Made by a program: the position numbers and the translations under genes
From: Herpomyces periplanetae
Lineage: Eukaryota > Ascomycota > Laboulbeniomycetes > Herpomycetales > Herpomycetaceae
Length of the DNA: 64,000 nt
Direction of reading: 5' to 3'
Assembly (NCBI GenBank): GCA_009733715.1
Contig: WMKJ01000050.1
Span: 1-64,000 of the forward strand
Notes under the pieces: model-generated
The model's input: the letters and a program-made list of their open reading frames with translations, nothing else
The model's database searches: none
What the model was told of the DNA's origin: nothing
Part shown: positions 21,171-32,526 of the stretch, piece after piece
How the letters are laid out: every line of letters begins with the position of its first letter
How positions within the stretch are numbered: position 1 is the first letter of the stretch

Positions 21171-21565
21171 ATCATCCCGATCCCTAATTATTTAACTATA
21201 CTTTTCCCCCTGTACGCTTGTTGCCCATTTTCTTACATTGTCTTCACCATCTCTCTTGCGCCTCAGGTCTCGCTTAACCCATCTTCAATCACGTGCTTTG
21301 AAACATCACGTGACTGCTTATTATATAAGCATACCGTGAAGACGAGGCCACGTTAGCAGGATATTTTTTTGGTTTTCAAAACCACGTACTTTGCCGCGGT
21401 CAGCGCTATTATCATCATCATTGTGACCATTGTATATACAATTTTTCTATAACCAGAATCCCCAGGCAGCTTTAACAATTAAGCGTGAACAAGAAACGGG
21501 GAAAAAAAAAAGGGTAAAACGTTGGGTGATACGCGCGGCGTACACGCGCGCTCTCGCGCTTTACC
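21171..21565. promoter_or_regulatory. Bidirectional promoter Mak16 / Bet1 with a paired CACGTG
   Basis: CACGTG at 21290-21295 and 21307-21312, 17 bases apart; the second is ATCACGTGAC. G/C-alternating DNA (ACGCGCGGCGTACACGCGCG) lies just before the Bet1 start codon. Confidence 0.55.
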
Positions 21566-22054
21566 ATGTCAGGAGGGTCGGGGTCAGCAGCTCTTTTTCA
21601 ACGATTTAACCGATTGACAAATGATCAGCGCAAGTATGATGTTAACGGGAAAAAATCCACGTTGGTGCACAACACGTACAATACGGCGCATTCACTCGAT
21701 GTACTGGAAAGTGGACGACACCGTGATGATACTTCACCCACTGCTTCCCACGCCCCGGATCCCGATAACGATACGGACAAGTTTGGTGCTATAACCAAGC
21801 GGGTTCGCTTGTTAAAAAATTTGTCCCGTGCTATGAACCACGAAATCACTTCTTCAGCTGACTACGCTCAGTCTATTAATGCTGATTTTGAACGTTCCCA
21901 TGATCGTGTACGCCGTACTATGTCCCGTATGCTCAGCATGGCTGGCGTATCAACCTCTGGTTCATCATCTCCCTTTCGTCGTGTTACATGGAAACATTGG
22001 CTAGCCTTCTCCCTTGCTGTTATCCTTTTATTCTACTACGTTTTGATCTTTTGA
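21566..22054 (+). CDS. BET1: Bet1-type Qc-SNARE
   Basis: 162 residues, single exon. It has a disordered N-terminus, one SNARE motif (about 75-130, LLKNLSRAMNHEITSSADYA) and a C-terminal membrane anchor WLAFSLAVILLFYYVLIF with no lumenal tail. That is the layout of Bet1/Sft1. Bet1 works in ER-to-Golgi vesicle fusion with Sed5, Bos1 and Sec22. The EITSS segment places a serine, not glutamine, at the central zero layer, as I recall for yeast Bet1. Sft1 is the main alternative. Confidence 0.85.
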   Translation: MSGGSGSAALFQRFNRLTNDQRKYDVNGKKSTLVHNTYNTAHSLDVLESGRHRDDTSPTASHAPDPDNDTDKFGAITKRVRLLKNLSRAMNHEITSSADYAQSINADFERSHDRVRRTMSRMLSMAGVSTSGSSSPFRRVTWKHWLAFSLAVILLFYYVLIF

Positions 22055-22177
22055 CGTATAGCGTGGCTTTCAATATCCATCCCCCCCGGCCCACTCGTTC
22101 CTATACCCATCCCCGTCTATCACCGTGCTCATTCGTTTATACACCACTATCCAGTTGCTACATTTTCATTAGGGGTT

Positions 22178-23726
22178 TTACACGTTATCATTACCACTTC
22201 TTCTTGCGCTACCAGTTCTGCGCACTGGTGATACTGATGATGATGTTGACCTTCGCCCCGTTGTTCCGCTTCCCCCACTACCTGCAATTACTGCGACTGC
22301 CCCGCGAACACGATTTCGAACCCGCGCGAATCCACGTGCACGCGCTATAGCCTGTTGTACAGCTGACCTGCTGCTTCGCCGTGCGATTGGCCGCTCCGCC
22401 CTTTCGGTATCCCTTGAATCTAGACTCTCTCTTCCTTCACGTACCCTTGCTGTTATCGGTGTTACCGGTACGCTAAAGCTCGCTGCCGCTGTTACACTCG
22501 CTTCCGTACCCGCATGGGCCCGACCAGCATTTGAATGTCCGCCATTATTAGCCATCCACCTTTGCCCCTCTTCCATGTTAACGTCTCCGTCCCCATCTTC
22601 CCTACGCCTTATTTCGCGTGTAGTCCCGCTTATTTTCTCTCGCGAAAGAGGTGATGGTGAGAGCGACGTGGGATCATCATCATCCCCCTCTTCCTCATCA
22701 TCGGTTCCAGGTTCCATAATGTTCGAAAATGTTGCGCCTGCATACTCTTGACTGGAATCATCACCTGTGCCTATGTATTCACTTTCATCATCATCGTCGT
22801 CGTCATCGTCGTCATCATCGCCGTATGAAATATCATCAGCTTCTGAAACTTGATCATCAAGATTACGTTCTGATCCATCATAATATTCTGCCAATGTCCC
22901 CACTGCTCGGTTCAATCCGGTAACACCTTCTGCAAAATTATCCAATACCCCATCTTCCGGGTCCTCTCCGTTAACAGCTCTGTTTTGTAACTCAATACGT
23001 TGTGCCTCCAATTCTTGGGCTAGTGCCAACTCTTCGAGTTGAGCTTCACGCCGGGCTAGCATTTCTTGTTCTTCACGTTCAGCTATTTCGTCCAACATAG
23101 CCTGGTAGGTTTTACTAATACCTGGAGGCCTTAACCAGCCTGCTCCGAAGCGCCGTATGTTTGATTTACGTTGTTCGATGCTCTGTTCCTCTGACCATAG
23201 CTTGGCTAACTCCGAACGAGTTGTTCCAGACTTATCATATTTACTGTCGCCTTTTGCGCGTGAACGCTTGATTCGAGTTTCCGAGTTGAAATTTCCAGGA
23301 CCATCCGCTAATGACAGTGCAAGTGAAATAATTTACTATGATTAGACAGTCATCCTCGACGTGGTATTTGCATAACTTTAACAAGGTAAAACTTACGCTT
23401 AGAATCGTTAGTTGCTGCCCAACTGTTTCCTGCTGTTCCAAGGCCACCTAAAGTGTCAGATCCAGTGTGAATATAAGCATTTCCATGGTTCGCGATCGAT
23501 GTAACGATATTGTCCAGAGCGATTACACGCCGATGGCGATACCATGAAGTTTCATCCTGTAAACGTATTTTTAATGCATGCGTTAGCATTTTGTATACTA
23601 TGCCATACACTCCTTCGCTAGTGTATTTCCATAGCTACTGCGTGTACACCGTTATGGTGTATACCAATATGCATGAATACACGAATATCATACCGATTCA
23701 GCCGGCAGAAGTGGTAATGAGAGCAT
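22178..23726 (-). CDS. Apc15/Mnd2-like anaphase-promoting complex subunit (3 exons)
   Basis: Exons 23726-23694 (MLSLPLLPAES), 23556-23397 and 23307-22178 are joined by GTATGA...TTACAG and GTAAGT...ATTAG introns; 440 residues. The fungal Apc15 pattern is present: a MLSLPxLxP start, then DETSWYRHRR, and an IRRFGAGWLRPPGISKTYQA block followed by a Glu-rich helix (EIAEREEQEMLARREAQLEE). The C-terminal half is disordered, with an Asp run and Ser/Arg-rich segments. Apc15 stimulates turnover of the mitotic checkpoint complex on the APC/C. The WLRPPG match and split N-terminus make the call likely; the long tail is unlike human APC15 (121 residues). Confidence 0.68.
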
Positions 23727-24076
23727 ATTTTGCCACTATATATTCGCGTGAATCGCCGTTAACACATCTGAATTTATCTTAGTGTAGATACCCCCTTTAA
23801 CATAAATCTTTGATGTCATTTTAAACTAAATCAACCGTACAATTGCATCTAAAAGCCTTCTTTCATGATATCGCGATACGCGCCCGCGTCGCGTTAAATA
23901 TAATGTTGCTAAGCAAATAACATGGTCAGCCACAGCAGCGCCGCAGTGTTTATGCACGTGACTATTCGTGGAACACGTGATGTAGACGTGAAGTTTCGGT
24001 GTCGACGTGAAAAGTTTTGTAAGATTGGGGATAGTATTTTACTTAATGACTGACCGTGAGGGAAACTAATAAGAGT
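23727..24076. promoter_or_regulatory. Bidirectional promoter Apc15 / PAC3 with a paired CACGTG
   Basis: CACGTG at 23955-23960 and 23974-23979, 19 bases apart, about 100 bases before the PAC3 start codon. Nothing else stands out. Confidence 0.55.
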
Positions 24077-24699
24077 ATGACAGATACAAAGGGTGATTTA
24101 TTTCCGGCGCTTACACGAACAGCATTAGGCTACATTGGCAAGGGAGAAAATAGTGCTCAGCGAAGATGTATACGTGTCATGAACGTTAAATTCTTGGATT
24201 ATACGCTCATTACAATAACGGAAGCGGGTAGTTTACCACAGTGGGTAAGTTAATGATTTACCGTGGACCGATAATTTTAAATGTAGGATTAACCTGAGGA
24301 TGTCTGTGTATATACGTAATATGACAGGTATACATTCCATTGGAAAAAGGAATGGGATGCTCGGAAGGGGACGCCGATTTACAAAATTTGCGGAAACTTC
24401 GTCTGGAAGCCGAACAAGATAGTGAAGTAGCAGTTGGTGGTGAAGATGTTAACGCTCGCTTGGGTGCTTTACTGCCTCCGACGTTTTCACTTTCAGCGTA
24501 TCGTGTACTCGGACAACAGACAGATGATGAATTTATCCTGGCTAAACAGATAGCCGGATTGGTTAAGTTGCGGGATAAAAGTCCACAAAACGGGATATGG
24601 CTAGGCATGGGTTTACAAGTTGCCGATGAAATAAACGGGGGAATGAGTCGAGAAATGTTTTACACAGTGCTCGATTTAGTAACGCAAACTATGGAGTAA
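24077..24699 (+). CDS. Proteasome assembly chaperone 3-like (2 exons)
   Basis: Exon 1 is 24077-24244 and exon 2 is 24328-24699 (intron GTAAGT...GACAG, phase 0); 179 residues. The ATG at 24077 is used because the in-frame codon at 24056 is GTG. The pattern is that of PAC3/PSMG3: a beta strand FLDYTLITITEAGSLPQWV, then YRVLGQQTDDEFILAKQIAG, a strand WLGMGLQVAD and a final amphipathic helix (MFYTVLDLVTQ). PAC3 (Pba3/Irc25 in yeast) pairs with PAC4 to order the alpha ring of the 20S proteasome. Sequence similarity is moderate, so this is a family-level call. Confidence 0.6.
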
Positions 24700-24747
24700 C
24701 CGGGTACAAATATGTGTGTGCACCTCACGACCCGAGTAAACTCGAGT

Positions 24748-25482
24748 TTACGGGGTAACATTAGTGTTACTTTCGGTGTCATTGAGTTGAGAAGGGTGAG
24801 ACGATTGTTGGAGTAAGTGAACACGAAGATAATCCATAATTTCATCGACACTGGACATATTGGAAGCGTCATCTGGGTCGAATTTACCGGGTGGTAATAA
24901 ATCTTCGGCGCGTAAACGTTTAAGTAAAACCTCGAATGCAGGCGGAAAATTTCGTACAATGGACGATAACGCGAATAAAGCTTTCTTACGTGCACTTGTG
25001 TGGGGATCGTTAATAGCCATATCGATAAGTTTATTTAACGCTTCAGGTATTTCGTAGAATGACTTTTGCGCTTTATCATTATTTTGAACCGCGGTTGCGA
25101 CGCATGATGCTGCTTTAGCGCGTAAAGCGGGCGTTTCAGCCGCAAGTTGTCGCATTAAAGCTGCCCATAGGTCCAAACTTGCCATGTTATTTGCGTTATC
25201 TATACACTCTATGAGTTGATCAAAGTTATCAAAGGCAATTAAACGTTCTTCTTCACTAAGTTTGTCATTCTCAACGGAGCGCATAGCTTCAAGCATAAGT
25301 TCAGCCTGAGATGGTGCATTAAGAACACTTTCGAGAAACTGTTTCTTATCTGGATCAAGCGCTGTAATACTAGGTGTACCCGTACTTGCGGTTGTAGAAC
25401 CGTCTGAAGAGGGTTCACTATGTTTAAGGGACCATTGTAGTATGGCGTTTAGATTAGCCATGTTTGGAGTTCCGTTTGACAT
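24748..25482 (-). CDS. FES1: Fes1/HspBP1-like Hsp70 nucleotide-exchange factor
   Basis: 244 residues, single exon. NLNAILQWSLKHSEPS is the Fes1 N-terminal motif. Armadillo-type repeats follow, with the diagnostic LIAFDNFDQLIECIDNANNM and, later, AASCVATAVQNNDKAQ and KKALFALSSIVRNFPPAFEV. Fes1 releases ADP from cytosolic Hsp70 (Ssa) and promotes clearance of misfolded proteins. It is a little shorter than yeast Fes1 (290 residues). The stop codon is 48 bases from that of the convergent PAC3-like gene. Confidence 0.93.
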   Translation of the reverse strand: MSNGTPNMANLNAILQWSLKHSEPSSDGSTTASTGTPSITALDPDKKQFLESVLNAPSQAELMLEAMRSVENDKLSEEERLIAFDNFDQLIECIDNANNMASLDLWAALMRQLAAETPALRAKAASCVATAVQNNDKAQKSFYEIPEALNKLIDMAINDPHTSARKKALFALSSIVRNFPPAFEVLLKRLRAEDLLPPGKFDPDDASNMSSVDEIMDYLRVHLLQQSSHPSQLNDTESNTNVTP

Positions 25483-25906
25483 GCCTGTAGCTGAAGTGCG
25501 TGATGTGATGTATGTATGCGTTTATGTGAATAGGTGGATACTAGGGTTAATTGTTTCGATGTGTGTGATACTAGCGTAATAAATTTTACTCTGCATAAGA
25601 TGTTTAGAGTGTTTGGTAAAAGTGCAATTTTTTATATCATTGGGAAATTATTAAAAAACACGCCGGAGCATATAAGTATGTCAAAACATCGTCAACCCTT
25701 ATCATTTATCTTAAGTTTTACGAGCGCCGGCCGCCTATTTCTAACAAGGAAAAAGTAAAGTTCCGAGTGCCTTCACCAGTGCAGAAGCCCTGCGCCACAT
25801 TTTGCGCGAAAGGAGGATGACGTCAGGTGTCAGGTGAGTAAGAAGGAAGGGAAACAGGAGGGAATGACGTAGGGAAAGAGAAGATGGATGGATAGCGGAG
25901 GAAGAT

Positions 25907-25929
25907 GTGGTGGTGGTGGTGGTGGTGGT
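25907..25929. repeat. GGT trinucleotide microsatellite
   Basis: About seven consecutive TGG/GGT units on the plus strand, in non-coding DNA upstream of Fes1. Confidence 0.75.
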
Positions 25930-26273
25930 AAGAGAGAGCAATTGGCAATAAAGGTGAGTAAATTACACAGGGATTAATGATTGTTGGAAATGAGAAAGAA
26001 AAATAGGGGAAAATACACATGCCATTAATGTGTAAATGGATGCGGGTGAGTGTGAGGGGGTGAAGAAATGTGGCGAAAAATGAGGTGAAAAATATTTAGG
26101 TAATGGTAGAGAGAAGACGGGTAAGTTTAAGGATTATATATACAAGACATTTATTATTGTATTCTACCTTGAACAAGCAATGTATAAAGGTTAAGGATAC
26201 AATAAATCGTAGTAGTATAGCCGCAAGTATAATTAACGAATATCCCATATATAGAGGACAAGCTTAGTCAGTA

Positions 26274-26288
26274 TTAGGGTTAGGGTTA
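26274..26288. repeat. Short interstitial telomere-like repeat
   Basis: TTAGGGTTAGGGTTA, i.e. two and a half copies of the common fungal telomere unit. Degenerate G-rich copies (GTAGGGGTAGGGGTTAGGGG) follow about 40 bases downstream. It may be a telobox-like binding site or a chance G-rich run. Confidence 0.6.
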
Positions 26289-27146
26289 ATATTGGGAGAT
26301 GTCGATGAGAGAGCGGGAGAAGTAGGGGTAGGGGTTAGGGGGGATGTTGAAATTGAATTATTTAACTTAACAGGAGAAGTAGACATATAGAAAGGATTGA
26401 AATATACGGAAGAAGAGTAAATTAATGCAGTGAAGTGCAGTACCGTCAAATATTATTATGCCATTAATCAATTCACTATACAAAGAAACAAAATGTAAGA
26501 AGTTGCTTGGTAAGCAATTTACAAGGAACTGCTTCACTCACCAAAAGAAAAGTAAAAGTGCTTATAAAAAAGTACACGTGATACAAACGGAGCGGAAAGG
26601 TATACAACCCATGCCGGCTTGGCGGTCTCGGCCCAGGAGTAATGGAAGGGGAAGGAAGGATGTAGAAGAAGGAAGGAACACAAGACAACCGAGAGATTTG
26701 GTAAGCAGAGTGGGGAAGGGGAGTGGCACAGTAAGCCACGGTGGCGTGGAGTCTCGCTTGGGCGGGCTACAAAACAACACAAATTTGTCGTGGAGGAAGG
26801 GATTTTCTTTCTTCTTTTCTTCTCATCATCACTAAACTTGTTTAGTATCGTGAAAATTTATCAAAAACGAGTGATTTGGGCGTTAAGTCACCACAATTTA
26901 ACGCGACAGTCGAATTAATTCGATTTTCAAGTCTGCCTGAGGAAGAAGTTTTCAGGGTTCTTTTCCGGTAATAGCTTGTCATCTTGACCGTTTTACGGCA
27001 CGATTCATCATCCCATCGTATTTTTTTACTTGCACATCCTTTCACACGGCGGGCAACATTTGCACACACCTTCTGTTAACTTTAACTCGTTTTTCGCTGT
27101 ATTGTGTACGCGTTAGTTTGGGGATAATTCATTACATTAACACGTC

Positions 27147-28892
<1,746 letters not shown>

Positions 28893-29959
28893 ATGTATAG
28901 CTGTCTTGGGCCTCTAATCTGCCGTGTCCGTTTGCTCGGATCGTTCACTCCAATCGTCTGTCCCTAGCGCACATTTCATTTGCTTTTGCGATATCTCGGT
29001 TCTTCCTTTCCTCCTTCTACCTCAATTTTCCCCCTTTAACATTGTCTTCTTTTTACTCCAATCTCTCCTCCAGTCTTCTCGTCCCGCTGTCCTGAGTTCT
29101 TTACCCTTCCCTCTGTCATCCTGTCACTGTCACTACCGTTACTTCCACTGTTCACCATTATCTTTTTCCTTAATTCCCTTTCTCCCCTTTTCCCCCCATT
29201 TTCTTTTCCATTACCCATCCTCAGCTTAATCTCAGTATTGAATAACATGGACATATCATGCTAATCTTACTTTTTATTCGTTAAATCAACTCAATTCTCT
29301 CCATCTTTTTGTCTGTTTGTTTTCTCGTTAAATCGTGATCAAACTTTCCAATTTTTATTATTCCTTGTCTCGTTAAATTTATCTTGAACTTCATCATCTT
29401 GTTGCCCTTTACCCGTACAACCTTTAACGATTACTGCGGTAAAATTTTGTTCTGCTGCCATTCCGTCTAATTTAGCTGTATGCTTTGAATTTGCTACTTT
29501 TTGTCAGGGTCTCTCAGTGCATTATTCCCGTGAATGTATTGCTCTGTATTACATTTACGTTATTGAAGTTTTTTTTTGTTTAAATTTTTGGTTTTGCCCG
29601 AAACGCTCGCCTTTTCGGCTTGCCGCCCGACTCGGCATCTCACACCGATCCGTCCTTCCTGCTTCGGCTTCTCCCCCTTTTCCCTCACCCGTGCCAATAC
29701 AACCTCCTCCACCCCTTACTCCGAACCCTTGCCGATTCCCCGCCCGTTCCGTCTCCCTCCTTCCCGAAATCACGTGAAGCCACACCAAACGTTTCTCCGA
29801 CCCGTTCACGATTTGATTTTTTCTCGTCAAACCATTTTCAATTTCATTTTCACGAGATTTTGATTCTTTTCTTTAAAAAGGGTTGCTTCTTAAATTCTTG
29901 TCTTCAATGCATCACACAATCCTTTCTCATTTTCCCCCTGCTCTCATTATTTATTCTTA
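28893..29959 (+). promoter_or_regulatory. Pyrimidine-rich intergenic region before the CTL gene
   Basis: About 1 kb, strongly C/T-rich on the plus strand, between two tandem genes. It contains TTTTCGGCTTGCCG-like runs and one CACGTG (29771-29776) near the CTL-like 5' end. ORFs in it are low-complexity. Confidence 0.45.
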
Positions 29960-31867
29960 ATGACTTCGTATTCCCTCTTATCTACTCAAGATCTTGATAC
30001 TCCATCATCTTCTACTTCACGCGTTCCCCCTTCTACTGAAAATGATAACGTTGACGCTTTTCCAGAACAATTACCCTACTCTCCATTATCTCGTGCTTTA
30101 CCTACTTCGTCACGTTCATTTCATCAAGCTTCAAACTTGAAAAATTGTCAAAACCATCGTTCTCTCGATACTACTTTCCAACATGGCTCTCATATGTCAC
30201 CACCTTCATCTCCCTTTGCTATTCCTATCTTTCCTAATAATGCGTTAAATTTCCCATGTGAAAGAGAAAATGGTCATATTAATACTTCACCTCATCGTTC
30301 TCTAGCCTCTTCTAGTTGTAGTAGTCCACTATCACTTTCAAGGACCTCACCTTCCTATCGCTTAATACAAAGAAAGGTGAACTCCTCTTGGTCCAAGCTG
30401 TACTCGATATGTCTTACTGGAATTTTTGCTTCATACCTACTCGTTTACCTTCAAACTGACGTACCTACGTCAAAGCATCCTATTGGAGATACCATTTACA
30501 CAGTCCTACGTAAATCTTATCCTCTTCTTGCTACTGATACCATACTCTCCCTTGCTGTCGGTTTAGTTTGGATGACACTTTTATGCTCTTTTGTACGCTC
30601 GGTGGTTCAGTTCATTGCGCTCGCTGTTCCGATTGCTTTAACGACATTGTTCATTTATTCGTTATTTATTTCGTTCAGATTTGATTATCCCGATCAAACT
30701 GTCCAGGATATCGCATTGCGCTTCTTTTCCTTTATTCCTTTAACCGCTGCTATTATATGGACCTTCGCTCTCTATCGTTCACGTTACTGTATATCTCGTT
30801 CCGTTAAACTTATCGAATTTTCCATTAGTATTCTGTCCCATTATCCTCATTTGATTTTACTTGGGTTTTTCACTGCCTTGACTGTAGCAGGGTGGACATG
30901 GATATGGCTTTTTATGTTTGTTCGTATCTTTCTTGCTGGCCACTTTGAAACATCTCACAATACTTTTCATTTATACCTGTCGTCTGTTTGGGTCGCCATT
31001 TACTTTCTATTCATGTATCTGTGGACCCAAGGTGTTCTTTCGGGAATTCAGCGTGCTACGTCGGCCGCTGCGGTATCACATTGGTACTTTCATCAGTCAT
31101 CCTTACGCTCCACATCTTCAGCTCGTGTAGTCTTTACCGGATTTTCTCATTCAGTTGATCGTATTTTCGGGAGTATTGTACTCTCTAAATTTTTACGACT
31201 TTGCGGTCGATTTCCCTTGATGATTCTGCCCCGTCGATTTACCGAATATCTTTTACTGTTAGCTTACGCTGTAGTTCCCACCAGTTTAGTAACGCTTACC
31301 CACCCGTTAACACTAACTTATGCCGCAATACACTCCGTCGGCTTGTGTGAAAGCGCTCGTCGTATCGTTGAGTTGAACTTATTTTTCCCGTATACTCCTG
31401 ATTGGCGATATGTTGGCCCAGGAAGACGTATGGGAAATCGAGTATGGCAAACTTTGAATGCTAATTGGGGCGTAGGAATTTCTACCGAAACTGATCGATT
31501 TTCCGTTAATACAAGTTATATTGTACCTTTTCGCTTGGCCAAGTTGGTCCTTCATGGTGTAAGATACATGGCTGCGTTAAGCATTGGTACGGGAGCCTGG
31601 ATACGGTTTGTTGTAGGTCAAAATGATTCAGCATCGACAAAATCCAGCGGTTCATTGTACGCATATATTGTGGGTTTGGTTGCTGCAGCATTAGGTTGGG
31701 GAATCTTTGGTGCTATGCAAGGTATATTTGAGGGTGTTTTAGATGCAGTACTCATATGCTGGGCTAGTGAAGGGTGTGTGCAGCGTGATGAGTTTCGATT
31801 TTCATATTGTCGAGAGTTGAACGAGTTGTTGAATCGGTGGCAAATTGAAGATGACCAGGCTGTGTAG
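29960..31867 (+). CDS. Choline transporter-like (CTL/SLC44, Pns1 family) membrane protein
   Basis: 635 residues, intronless. A disordered Ser/Pro-rich N-terminus of about 130 residues precedes roughly ten hydrophobic helices between 145 and 600. CTL family marks are SAAAVSHWYFHQSS in the middle, SIVLSKFLRLCGRF after it, and VLDAVLICWASEGCVQRDEF near the C-terminus. The closest relatives by pattern are fungal Pns1/Ctl1-type proteins of the plasma membrane, vacuole or autophagy sites. The transported substrate in fungi is uncertain; choline transport is a family-level guess. Confidence 0.85.
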   Translation: MTSYSLLSTQDLDTPSSSTSRVPPSTENDNVDAFPEQLPYSPLSRALPTSSRSFHQASNLKNCQNHRSLDTTFQHGSHMSPPSSPFAIPIFPNNALNFPCERENGHINTSPHRSLASSSCSSPLSLSRTSPSYRLIQRKVNSSWSKLYSICLTGIFASYLLVYLQTDVPTSKHPIGDTIYTVLRKSYPLLATDTILSLAVGLVWMTLLCSFVRSVVQFIALAVPIALTTLFIYSLFISFRFDYPDQTVQDIALRFFSFIPLTAAIIWTFALYRSRYCISRSVKLIEFSISILSHYPHLILLGFFTALTVAGWTWIWLFMFVRIFLAGHFETSHNTFHLYLSSVWVAIYFLFMYLWTQGVLSGIQRATSAAAVSHWYFHQSSLRSTSSARVVFTGFSHSVDRIFGSIVLSKFLRLCGRFPLMILPRRFTEYLLLLAYAVVPTSLVTLTHPLTLTYAAIHSVGLCESARRIVELNLFFPYTPDWRYVGPGRRMGNRVWQTLNANWGVGISTETDRFSVNTSYIVPFRLAKLVLHGVRYMAALSIGTGAWIRFVVGQNDSASTKSSGSLYAYIVGLVAAALGWGIFGAMQGIFEGVLDAVLICWASEGCVQRDEFRFSYCRELNELLNRWQIEDDQAV

Positions 31868-32526
31868 CTTAACCTGTATAATGGTAATTAATATTATCAT
31901 TTTGGTTTGTACGCTTGATTGATTGTTGGGGATGAAATGAAGGTGAGGACTGAATAGCAAAGAATTATTGTGTTGAAGGTGATTTTGCAGGTTTGTGTTA
32001 TTGGAAATACTGTATGGACAAATATCATTTTGGGATGTGCCATGATTCCAAGGATGGGATTATGTTGATATTGCAAACACAGGAAGGGAAGCACCATTGC
32101 TATCATCATCGCCATCATCATAATCATCATCATCGCCAGCTTCGTTGCAAAACCCCAGACCGTATCACGTGCTCTGGGCACGTGTCGGATCCCGGTTGGC
32201 ACGTGATGCTTGGGCAGTTCAAATTTCGAGTTTGTGGATGTTGAAACGATCGCGAACTCGAGCGCGATACCAAATTTTCAAATTATTTCGGGAATGGAAG
32301 ATTAACACGATCTTATTCGTGTGAAATTTTTACTTTATTTGGCTTTCGTGGACGAGCACACAGATGCTATATTCTACGTTCCTGTGTCCATGAAACAAGT
32401 TGAATGCTGGCGCTTAACGGCTTGGGAGCGGGTTAGATGCCAAGTTAACATTTAAACATCTCGGTTATGCAAATAAGGTTTTCTCATGTTAGTCAAAGTT
32501 AACCAAGGCTTTACACTACAATCGGG
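31868..32526 (+). promoter_or_regulatory. Intergenic region before the SUZ12-like gene, with triple CACGTG
   Basis: Three CACGTG hexamers at 32166-32171, 32179-32184 and 32200-32205, i.e. within 40 bases and about 320 bases before the start codon. An impure CAT/CATCG trinucleotide stretch lies just upstream (about 32100-32140). Confidence 0.6.

Larger units (their letters stand above)
25483..27146. promoter_or_regulatory. Divergent intergenic region Fes1 / actin
   Basis: About 1.7 kb with no supported gene. It holds a CRE-type TGACGTCA (25818-25825), a GGT trinucleotide repeat (25907-25929), a short telomere-like repeat (26274-26288) and a CACGTG (26575-26580). A 61-codon Ser/Thr/Pro-rich minus-strand ORF at 26264-26449 is probably fortuitous. 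Confidence 0.4.

Noticed and set aside
26458-26835. 125-codon plus ORF and antisense partners upstream of actin
   Set aside because: All frames are open because of purine/pyrimidine bias; no recognisable protein features.
29517-29997. Overlapping ORFs before the CTL gene
   Set aside because: C/T-rich leader giving Pro/Ser/Leu-rich translations in every frame.
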